NCBI GenBank assembly: GCA_001817425.1
Contig: MHII01000003.1
Coordinates: 1-37,924, forward strand
Source: Candidatus Buchananbacteria bacterium RIFCSPHIGHO2_02_FULL_39_17
Lineage (GTDB): Bacteria; Patescibacteriota; Patescibacteriia; Buchananbacterales; UBA6539
Length of the DNA: 37,924 bases
Direction: 5' to 3'
Part shown: one piece after another, positions 21,995 to 28,427 of the stretch
How positions within the stretch are numbered: the stretch's first letter is position 1
Layout of the letters: every line of letters begins with the position of its first letter
Position numbers and translations under genes: made by a program
The notes under the pieces: model-generated
Databases searched by the model: none
Told to the model about the DNA's origin: nothing
Seen by the model: only the letters and a program-made list of their open reading frames with translations

Positions 21995-23743
21995 TTAGTA
22001 GTCCGGTTCTATCTGATAATAGTTTAGCAAAAATTTCGCAATTTCGCCAAAAAGTGGACCAATACTATCAGAGGCAAATCTGGGTCCGTTTTTTATTTTA
22101 TCCATCTTAATTAAAATGACAAAAGCGGGGTTGCGCACCGGGCCAAAACCAACAATGGTGTGAATCGTTTCATTGCCATAGCCGCCGCCCGGAGCCGGGA
22201 TTAAAGCTGTACCGGTCTTTGCCGCCAAATAATAATTTGGCACCTTCGCTTTCCGGTCATAACTACTTTCCACGACTTGAGTAAGCATGCCGGTAATAAT
22301 TGAAGCGGTTTTTTCACTAATCACCTGACTAATTGATTCTGGTTTGGTTATTAAATTTGTGCCGTCAACTAAAATTTTTTCTGCCACAACATACGGCTTC
22401 ATTAATAAACCATTATTCGCAATCGCCCCGTAGGCAGCGGCTAATTGCAACGGCGTCACGCTTATGCCATAGCCATAAGAAGCGGTTAAATAATAAACAT
22501 CAGCAATTTTTTCTAAATTTTTAATACTGCCGTCAACTTCGGTCTCAAGCTCAAGACCAGTAACCTGACCAAAGCCAAAACGCTTAACATAATCTTGAAA
22601 AACATTTCTGCCGATTTGCTCGGCCGCATAGGCCGCCCCTAAATTCAACGATTGGGCCAGAGCTTGAGTCATCGTCTGCTGACCATACGCCCGATTGTCA
22701 AAATTTCTAATCGTAAACGGTCCGATTTTTAATTCGCCCGTATCCTCATAAGTGGTTTCCGGCGTAATTTTACCAACATCTAGGGCAGCAGACATAGTCA
22801 TAGTTTTAAAAACTGAACCTGGCTCATATTCGTAAAATATCGCCGGATTATTAAAATAATTAATGTCTTTGGTTAGTTGGTATTCGGCCGGATCAAAATC
22901 AGGATAGCTGCACATCGCTAAAATTGCCCCAGTTTTTGGCGCCATAATAATGACGGTGCCGCCCTGGGCCTGATAGGAATCATAAAATCTCTTTAGTTTC
23001 TGACAAGCGGTATATTGGATTTGCCGATCAAGGCTTAAAACTAAATCAATCCCGTTTTCCGCTTTTTTAATTGATCGTGGGCCAATCGTGATTAAAGAAC
23101 CAATCGCGTCTTTGAAAGATTTGATTAACCCGGGACGACCGGAAAGCTCTTGATCAAAATATCCTTCTAACCCATATTGACCAATTTTTTTATCATCTTT
23201 AATACCAACAAAACCAAAAATATGGCTGCCTAAGCCTTTCTCCGGATAAAAACGATAAGTTTCCGGCAAAAAACCAATACCGGCCAAATTTAATTTTTCT
23301 AATTCTTCCACTTGCTTTTTTGTGACTTTATGTTTAACCGGTTCATAAGGATCATTTTTTTTAGAAATCCGGACTAAAAGTTCTTTCCATTCTTTTTCCT
23401 CCAAATTTAAAATTGGCGTTAGGCGATCAATAACTTTACCAACATCACTAATTTTTGCCGGCTCGGCATAGACCAAAAAATATTCACGATTAGTCACTAA
23501 AGAATATAATTCCCCGTTTTCCCGAACATAGATTGAGCCACGCTGAGGAATTAAACTTTTTAATACTTCTTGTCTTTCTTGAGCTAATGACAAATAAAAT
23601 GAATGTTGAATAACTTGTAAAAAAAATAAGCGGAAAATAATCGCCGCGCCAAAAATAATGATAAAAAAAAGCAGGATAGAAATTCTTTTATCAATTGGAG
23701 AAACTTTTCCTTCCATCGGTTTTAGCTGATTGCTAATCATCAT
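21995..23743 (-). CDS. ftsI: Division-type penicillin-binding protein FtsI/PBP2
   Basis: FtsI is a transpeptidase that cross-links septal peptidoglycan. The 582-aa protein has one N-terminal membrane anchor (about 22-46, ISILLFFIIIFGAAIIFRLFFLQVI), a dimerization domain starting with RGSIYVRENGELYSL, and the transpeptidase domain. The latter has catalytic SxxK in PGSVFKTMT (about 309), SxN in AQSLNLGAAYA (about 364) and KTG in AAKTGTALIP (about 507). It belongs to the dcw cluster with ftsL upstream and murF downstream. A terminator-like hairpin lies between ftsL and ftsI, so its level may be set separately. The first of two adjacent Met codons is taken as the start. Confidence 0.95.
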   Translation of the reverse strand: MMISNQLKPMEGKVSPIDKRISILLFFIIIFGAAIIFRLFFLQVIQHSFYLSLAQERQEVLKSLIPQRGSIYVRENGELYSLVTNREYFLVYAEPAKISDVGKVIDRLTPILNLEEKEWKELLVRISKKNDPYEPVKHKVTKKQVEELEKLNLAGIGFLPETYRFYPEKGLGSHIFGFVGIKDDKKIGQYGLEGYFDQELSGRPGLIKSFKDAIGSLITIGPRSIKKAENGIDLVLSLDRQIQYTACQKLKRFYDSYQAQGGTVIIMAPKTGAILAMCSYPDFDPAEYQLTKDINYFNNPAIFYEYEPGSVFKTMTMSAALDVGKITPETTYEDTGELKIGPFTIRNFDNRAYGQQTMTQALAQSLNLGAAYAAEQIGRNVFQDYVKRFGFGQVTGLELETEVDGSIKNLEKIADVYYLTASYGYGISVTPLQLAAAYGAIANNGLLMKPYVVAEKILVDGTNLITKPESISQVISEKTASIITGMLTQVVESSYDRKAKVPNYYLAAKTGTALIPAPGGGYGNETIHTIVGFGPVRNPAFVILIKMDKIKNGPRFASDSIGPLFGEIAKFLLNYYQIEPDY

Positions 23744-23793
23744 AATTATTAATCAATTGTATGTTATGAATTATACCTGAAATCTGACTACTT

Positions 23794-23820
23794 AAAAACC
23801 CCGTTGCCTTTTCAACAGGG
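23794..23820 (-). terminator. Internal terminator/attenuator in dcw cluster
   Basis: On the minus strand CCCTGTTG-loop-CAACGGGG (one wobble) is followed by TTTTT, in the ftsL-ftsI gap. Confidence 0.8.
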
Positions 23821-23846
23821 TGATAAATACCAAGTCTTAAAAAAAT

Positions 23847-24221
23847 TTATCGGGCAATCGCGACCGGCGTCATGGACAGATAATCAGATTCTGAAACTGT
23901 AACCATACCCAAATGTTCAACTTTTTCCTTAACTTGAGTCATGGACTGCAAACTTAATGCTTCAAGTTCCAAATCAGCGCTGGCCTGATTTAATTCATTG
24001 AGTTTTTTTTCCAACTCCTTGATTTGATAACCTTTGGTTGCCAGAGCGTTAACTTGAATTAAATAACCTAAAAATAAAGAAATAATAAATACCCCAAGGA
24101 TAATTTTAAACGCGCCTTGATTAAAAATTGGCATAACCGTTCGTTTTTGGATTAACGAAAATCTCCTTGACCATCTTGGGCCTGATTTGTTTCTTTTTGC
24201 CATAAATAAATATTTAGACAT
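23847..24221 (-). CDS. ftsL: FtsL-like cell division protein
   Basis: The 124-aa protein has the FtsL/DivIC topology: a basic cytoplasmic N-terminus (AKRNKSGPRWSRRFSLIQKR), one membrane helix (about 38-55, IILGVFIISLFLGYLI), and an extracytoplasmic coiled coil (TKGYQIKELEKKLNELNQASADLELEALSLQS). FtsL sequences are poorly conserved. The call rests on topology and on its place between rsmH and ftsI, the normal ftsL position in the dcw cluster. It would recruit FtsI and related proteins to the division site. Start at M1 or M7 cannot be decided because no SD is visible. Confidence 0.82.
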   Translation of the reverse strand: MSKYLFMAKRNKSGPRWSRRFSLIQKRTVMPIFNQGAFKIILGVFIISLFLGYLIQVNALATKGYQIKELEKKLNELNQASADLELEALSLQSMTQVKEKVEHLGMVTVSESDYLSMTPVAIAR

Positions 24222-24249
24222 ATTTTTTGTTTTGGTTTTTTTATTTATT

Positions 24250-25200
24250 TTAGATCTTTTCCATCACTCGCAACTTGGCACTTCTAGCTCTGGGGTTTTC
24301 AATAATTTCTTGAGGTTTTGGCAAAACCGGTTTTTTGGTAATAATTTTTAATTTTTTTAAATGGCCACACTGACAAATCGGTAATTCCGGCGGACAAATA
24401 CAGTCACGGCTCTCGCGCCGAAAAAAATCTTTAACTATTTTATCTTCCAAGGAGTGATAACTAATAACCGCCAATCGACCACCCCTGGCTAATAGTTTTA
24501 TGGTTTGCGGTAAAACATTTTCTAAATTTTCTAATTCCTGATTAACCGCGATTCTTAAAGCTTGAAAAATTTTAGTCGCTGGATTGATTTTTGATTTTGC
24601 TTTATAAAATTTACGGTAAATTGCTGAAACGATTTTGACTAATTGAACCGGCTCGGTAATGGGGCTAATTTTTCTTGAAGTAATAATTTTTCTGGCAATT
24701 GGAACAGCTAATTTTTCTTCACCGAAATTCTTAAAAATTTCAATTAACTTTTCGAGCGAGCGAGTATTTAAAATTTGGCTCGCCGTTAAATCAGTCTGCC
24801 GGCCAAAGCGCATATCTAACGGTCCCGACGCCAAAAAACTAAAACCTCGTGCCTGATCTTGAAGTTGACCACTGGATAAACCAAGGTCAAGTAAGATACC
24901 GTCAGCTTGATTAAATTTATGGTCATTGGCAATTTTTTCTAAATTTTTAAAATTATCATTAACTAAAGTCAAACAATTTTTATTTTTTTGATTTATTTTT
25001 GTTGTTGCCTCAAACGCTCTTAAGTCTAAGTCAATGCCCAAAATTTTTCCGCCCGGACAAATTCTTTTAATTAATGCCTCAGTATGACCGCCAGCGCCTA
25101 AAGTACAATCAATAATTTTGCTACCAACTTTTGGCCGCAAATAATGAATGACTTCCTCAACCATTACTGGTAAGTGCTGATAAATCATATTAATGTCCAA
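24250..25200 (-). CDS. rsmH: 16S rRNA (cytosine1402-N4)-methyltransferase RsmH (MraW)
   Basis: RsmH methylates N4 of C1402 in the 16S rRNA decoding centre with SAM. The 316-aa protein has the family start HLPVMVEEVIHYLRPKVGSKIIDCTLGAGGHTEALI, then DGILLDLGLSSGQLQDQARGFSFLASGPLDMRFG, FQALRIAVNQELENLE, AVISYHSLEDKIVKDFFRRESR, and the C-terminal CICPPELPICQCGHLKKLKIITKKPV. Length is normal. It begins 3 nt after the mraZ stop codon, so translation is coupled. It is the second gene of the dcw cluster. Confidence 0.98.
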   Translation of the reverse strand: MDINMIYQHLPVMVEEVIHYLRPKVGSKIIDCTLGAGGHTEALIKRICPGGKILGIDLDLRAFEATTKINQKNKNCLTLVNDNFKNLEKIANDHKFNQADGILLDLGLSSGQLQDQARGFSFLASGPLDMRFGRQTDLTASQILNTRSLEKLIEIFKNFGEEKLAVPIARKIITSRKISPITEPVQLVKIVSAIYRKFYKAKSKINPATKIFQALRIAVNQELENLENVLPQTIKLLARGGRLAVISYHSLEDKIVKDFFRRESRDCICPPELPICQCGHLKKLKIITKKPVLPKPQEIIENPRARSAKLRVMEKI

Positions 25201-25203
25201 AGA

Positions 25204-25635
25204 TTAAACGCCAAGCTCACCTAGGGCTTCAGCAATATCAGCGCTCTTGCTTTCCGTGCCTTTTTTATACTTATTCCATTTTATCTCATCCCAAATTTCA
25301 AAACGATTATATAAACCGGTAATCACTACTTTCTTTTTTAAATTAGAATATTGACGCAGGTATTCGGGTATAAGCATCCTGCCTTGGCCGTCAATTTCAA
25401 CGTCCATGGCGCCAGCTAACATTAAACGGGCAAAAGCCCTAGCATTGGCCTTAGCAATGGGCAGAGAAGCTAATTTTGGAGCTAATTTCCTCCATTCGTC
25501 TTTAGTGTATAAAGAAAGGCAGTCGTCTAGCCCTTTGGTGACCACCGCCCCCTTGCTTAAAAATTGGCGAAACTTAGCTGGTACTGCCAGCCTACCCTTT
25601 TGGTCAATGGTATGTTGATATTCGCCAATAAACAT
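25204..25635 (-). CDS. mraZ: Transcriptional regulator MraZ
   Basis: MraZ is the DNA-binding regulator of the dcw cluster. The 143-aa protein has the two AbrB-like (SpoVT-type) repeats: MFIGEYQHTIDQKGRLAVPAKFRQFL at the N-terminus and GAMDVEIDGQGRMLIPEYLRQYSNLKKKVVITGLYNRFEIWDEIKW in the C-terminal half. Both carry the DxKGR/DxQGR turn and L..W signature. It heads mraZ-rsmH-ftsL-ftsI-murF. Upstream are a consensus promoter and three AGTGG repeats spaced 10 bp, the expected MraZ operator, so it should repress its own cluster. Confidence 0.98.
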   Translation of the reverse strand: MFIGEYQHTIDQKGRLAVPAKFRQFLSKGAVVTKGLDDCLSLYTKDEWRKLAPKLASLPIAKANARAFARLMLAGAMDVEIDGQGRMLIPEYLRQYSNLKKKVVITGLYNRFEIWDEIKWNKYKKGTESKSADIAEALGELGV

Positions 25636-25694
25636 AATTTAACTAATAGCAAACCGCATATAATTTAGAAATCCACAATAAAATTGACTTATCC

Positions 25695-25719
25695 CCACTT
25701 TCATCCACTTTTTACCACT
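25695..25719 (-). promoter_or_regulatory. MraZ operator: three AGTGG repeats, 10-bp period
   Basis: The minus strand has AGTGGTAAAA, AGTGGATGAA, AGTGGGGATA in tandem. GTGG-type repeats spaced by one helical turn upstream of mraZ are the known MraZ box pattern. They lie just downstream of the predicted transcription start. Confidence 0.88.
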
Positions 25720-25727
25720 ATAATTTC

Positions 25728-25756
25728 ATTTTATACCACAAAAGATACCTTGTCAA
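25728..25756 (-). promoter_or_regulatory. Sigma70 promoter of the dcw cluster
   Basis: TTGACA (25751-25756), a 17-nt spacer and TAAAAT (25728-25733). The MraZ boxes follow directly. Confidence 0.85.
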
Positions 25757-25774
25757 CCACTAGCCAAATAAATA

Positions 25775-25801
25775 AAAAAATGGCGAAAAGTGCCATTTTT
25801 T
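25775..25801 (-). terminator. Bidirectional terminator
   Basis: AAAAAATGGC-loop-GCCATTTTTT has a perfect 10-bp stem with T-run on either strand. It would end the receiver-protein transcript. Confidence 0.9.
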
Positions 25802-25902
25802 AAATAAAATTTCTCCTTTTTGTCAAGATTTTCTTCTAATCTGTGGATAAATCAAATTCTAACTACTCTTTACCCTAATCCGCTAGGATTATATACTCTA
25901 AT

Positions 25903-26283
25903 TTAAATTTCAAGCTTAATTTTAATTTTCTTAATTACTTCGTTTAAATTAGTCTTAGTTTTAACTAAGTATTCATAATCGCCAATGGCAGCGGCTTGAT
26001 CAAACGAACCCTGATCAGCCAAATTACTCAAAATAATAACAGGCAAATTTTTTGTTTCTGGACTTTTCGCAATCTCATTTAAAATACTCAAACCATCAAT
26101 GTCTGGCAATAAAATATCAAGTAAAATAAAATCCGGCTTTTCTTTTGCCAAATAATCCAAGGCCTGCTGACCAGTTTCACAAATAATAACATTAAAGCCT
26201 TCATTGCCTAATTTTTTATTCAATAAAAAAAGAAGGTCTTTATCGTCTTCAATGATTAAAATCTTTTTAATTTGATTAGCCAT
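25903..26283 (-). CDS. Single-domain response regulator (receiver)
   Basis: This 126-aa CheY-like receiver has no output domain. The acidic pair is in ILIIEDDKDLLFLL, the phospho-acceptor Asp in KPDFILLDILLPDIDGL (about residue 54), the switch Ser/Thr in VIILSNLAD and the conserved Lys in YLVKTKTNLNEVIKKI. It accepts phosphate from a histidine kinase that is not in this window. Directly upstream are a 115-bp inverted-repeat element and a remnant repeating the first codons of this gene, so the locus was probably duplicated and then disrupted. A terminator lies about 100 nt downstream. Confidence 0.93.
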   Translation of the reverse strand: MANQIKKILIIEDDKDLLFLLNKKLGNEGFNVIICETGQQALDYLAKEKPDFILLDILLPDIDGLSILNEIAKSPETKNLPVIILSNLADQGSFDQAAAIGDYEYLVKTKTNLNEVIKKIKIKLEI

Positions 26284-26319
26284 TGTAGTTAAAAATTACC
26301 TTGTCTACTTATTGTCTCG

Positions 26320-26434
26320 CCCCGCTCTAAGTTAATCATTAAAACTTAACTTTAGAATTAAGTGAGCCGAAGGCGTTTTCGCGCCTGAAAAACTTTAAAA
26401 ATTATCTTAAATCTTTTGCGAACTTAGGGCGGGG
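26320..26434. mobile_element. 115-bp inverted-repeat element, copy B
   Basis: Terminal arms CCCCGCTCTAAGTT / AACTTAGGGCGGGG pair with one G-U. The central motif CCGAAGGCGTTTTCGCGCC is at offset 47, as in copy A (offset 46). It interrupts or abuts a receiver-gene fragment on the minus strand. Confidence 0.65.
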
Positions 26435-26475
26435 TCGTCTTCAATGATCAAAATTTTTTTACTATTAGTGATCAT
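26407..26475 (-). pseudogene. Receiver-domain fragment truncated by element B
   Basis: ATG at 26475 reads MITNSKKILIIEDDPALSSQKI and stops inside element B. The first 14 codons closely match the start of the intact receiver (KKILIIEDD; 23 of 26 bases identical over that stretch). It is the 5' stub of a second response regulator. The remaining receiver domain is missing. Confidence 0.7.
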
Positions 26476-26516
26476 TAATTTAATAGGATTAATTTACTAA
26501 GTTAGACTAGCGTAGA

Positions 26517-26930
26517 TTAATTTAAATCTTTGATTCTAATACTTGGTTCTTGACCGTAAAACGGCTCAACAACATCCCCTGTTTTCGCCTGCTTAATTTT
26601 TTTATTAATCACTTGGATTAAATTATCTTCATTTTTAAATTCAATTAAGGTAATACCGATAACTGGAATTTTTAATGCCCAGCCAAAAGTGTTAGCGGTA
26701 ATAATGCCAATCCGAATAGCAGTAAAAGGGCCGGGACCGGCAATAACAGCTATTGCGGTCAAGGTTTTCAGTTGATAGCTTTTAGCTTTTAGTAAATTAT
26801 TGATTTCGATCAATAATTTCTCGGCTTGCCGGTATTGAGCTAAAAAATCTTTCTTCACCATCAACTCACCTTTATTGATTAAACCAAGAAAAACTTTTTT
26901 CTCGTCAGCAGTATTAATAATAAGAATCAT
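26517..26930 (-). CDS. tsaB: tRNA t6A biosynthesis protein TsaB, short form
   Basis: TsaB is the TsaD partner in threonylcarbamoyl-adenosine (t6A37) tRNA modification. The family core is visible: MILIINTADEKKVFLGLINKG, RQAEKLLIEINNLL and VIAGPGPFTAIRIGIITANTFGWALKIPVIGITLIEF (normal GPGSFTGLRIG). The protein is only about 137 aa, well under the usual ~220, and lacks most of the C-terminal half. Short TsaB forms that keep the TsaD-binding half are plausible. The track start at 26957 overlaps the upstream gene; ATG 26930, one base after the hydrolase stop, gives the canonical MILIINT start and implies coupled translation. Confidence 0.85.
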   Translation of the reverse strand: MILIINTADEKKVFLGLINKGELMVKKDFLAQYRQAEKLLIEINNLLKAKSYQLKTLTAIAVIAGPGPFTAIRIGIITANTFGWALKIPVIGITLIEFKNEDNLIQVINKKIKQAKTGDVVEPFYGQEPSIRIKDLN

Positions 26931-26931
26931 A

Positions 26932-27714
26932 CTATAAATATTTTTTAAACCAATCAACCACGACCGGATTTACCCTTTTATAATCCTTAGGATTTCGCCA
27001 AGTGTGAGGCATATTTTTAAGTATAACTAACTTCTTAATCCCTTTTAACAAACGGTAAGCTACCCTTGAATGGCGGAGAGGTACGCTTTTATCATTACTG
27101 CCATGTATAATTAAAGTTGGAATTTTAATCTTTTTGATTCTAGCCGGAGTATTGTATTTTAATAGATCGTCGAGGTAGGATAATTTTATTTTGAATTTTT
27201 TTCGTTTACTTCCGCTATATACAAAAAAATATCCAGTTTCCTTTGCCAAAGGCATTTGCTCTCTAATTGTCTTTTCTGTATTAGTTGTGCCATCGCGAAA
27301 AGTTACACCGGCCAAATCAGCTAATGCCTTAACTCGTCCATCTGACGGCGCATAAGTTAAAATTATTTGTCCGCCTAAGCTATGCCCCGCTAAACCAATT
27401 CTTTTGTGATCAACAATTTTTTGGCGAGTTAAATAATCAATGACTGACTTTAAATCTTTCAATTCCTGAGAAAAACTAAGGTTTTCAATATTACCAGCGC
27501 TTTGTCCAACTTCGTTTGTAAAATCAAAGCGTAAGGCCAAAATTTTATTTTTCTCTAATTCACAAGCCAAAGTCTTTAAGTGCCTCTGTTCCTTATAACC
27601 CTTTAAGCCATGGCAAATAACAACCGCTGAAAATGGCGGTTTACCTTTGGGTACGTTTAATATCCCGACTATTCTTTTACCAAGATTATTTTTCAAACTT
27701 ACTCTTTTTTCCAT
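26932..27714 (-). CDS. Alpha/beta hydrolase
   Basis: The 260-aa protein has the alpha/beta-hydrolase fold of the esterase/dienelactone-hydrolase-like group. The oxyanion strand is AVVICHGLKGYKEQRHLKTLACEL; the nucleophile is in GLAGHSLGGQIIL (GxSxG, about residue 109); the acid is in TLIIHGSNDKSVPLRHSR and the catalytic His in NMPHTWRNPKDY. It has no signal peptide, so it is cytoplasmic. Substrate is unknown. Its ATG overlaps the stop of the winged-helix gene (TAATG) and its stop abuts tsaB, giving a tight three-gene operon. Confidence 0.9.
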   Translation of the reverse strand: MEKRVSLKNNLGKRIVGILNVPKGKPPFSAVVICHGLKGYKEQRHLKTLACELEKNKILALRFDFTNEVGQSAGNIENLSFSQELKDLKSVIDYLTRQKIVDHKRIGLAGHSLGGQIILTYAPSDGRVKALADLAGVTFRDGTTNTEKTIREQMPLAKETGYFFVYSGSKRKKFKIKLSYLDDLLKYNTPARIKKIKIPTLIIHGSNDKSVPLRHSRVAYRLLKGIKKLVILKNMPHTWRNPKDYKRVNPVVVDWFKKYL

Positions 27715-28328
27715 TAATCATCACTTATTTTGTCAATAATGATAATTTTTCGGCCTTCTAAAATATCATATAAAAATCTGTCAGTAATGTCCTGACGGTA
27801 TCGAAATTCGGAAACAGTCATGCTTGTATAATTAATTGAATGATTTAATTCCTTTTCAAAATCTTTGACAATGCCAGCTAACTTTTTGCGGTTGACCATA
27901 CCAACTACAAGCATATCCGTGGCAAAGCCTTCAATGCCGACAAAAGCCCCAGTTAAAATAAATAACTTGACGGCTGACATTTTCTCAATCTTGCTGACAA
28001 AGCTTCGCTCCAACAGAAGCTGGGCTTTTAACAATAGAGCTTTTAACTCAGGAAATAAAATGAAATCTGAATCAACTAAAAAATATTTTTTGCTGCTTTT
28101 TTTTATTTTTGGTTGATGTTTCACTTTAGCAGTTGGAGTCGACGCGGCCAGCTGGACTGATTTAACAATCCCAATTTTTTCCAAATTATCAATTTCCCGA
28201 CGAATTGAATTTAACTGAGTTTTTATCTTTCTGGCTAATTCACGCAAATAAAATGGCTGGCTTGGATTATTCAAAAAAAGCCTTAAAAGTTTAACTCTGG
28301 TGGTTGAACCAAAAAGTTGTTCAAGCAT
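27714..28328 (-). CDS. Winged-helix regulator with nucleotidyltransferase-like domain
   Basis: In the 204-aa protein, residues 1-60 form an ArsR/MarR-type winged helix (STTRVKLLRLFLNNPSQPFYLRELARKIKTQLNSIRREIDNLEKIGIVKS). A basic linker (KVKHQPKIKKSSKK) leads to a C-terminal domain with AVKLFILTGAFVGIEGFATDMLVVGMVNRKKLAGIVKDFEKELNHSINYTSMTVSEFRYRQ. That pattern resembles minimal nucleotidyltransferases (G(S/A)..G....D.LVVG), but the usual catalytic GS..R..DxD is degenerate, so it may be a sensing or regulatory domain. It is first in an operon with hydrolase and tsaB, and divergent from the 781-aa gene. Confidence 0.8.
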   Translation of the reverse strand: MLEQLFGSTTRVKLLRLFLNNPSQPFYLRELARKIKTQLNSIRREIDNLEKIGIVKSVQLAASTPTAKVKHQPKIKKSSKKYFLVDSDFILFPELKALLLKAQLLLERSFVSKIEKMSAVKLFILTGAFVGIEGFATDMLVVGMVNRKKLAGIVKDFEKELNHSINYTSMTVSEFRYRQDITDRFLYDILEGRKIIIIDKISDD

Positions 28329-28398
28329 AAGTTATTAAATTATAATTTACATTTCGAATTTAAATTAATATCCACTGGTAAGGATAAGCTATCTATAG

Positions 28399-28404
28399 TA
28401 TAAT
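28399..28404 (+). promoter_or_regulatory. -10 box of the 781-aa gene
   Basis: TATAAT lies 23 nt before the ATG. The -35 region (tggtaa at 28376) is weak. No SD is visible. Confidence 0.5.
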
Positions 28405-28427
28405 ATAACCATTCATTGTGAGCAAAT

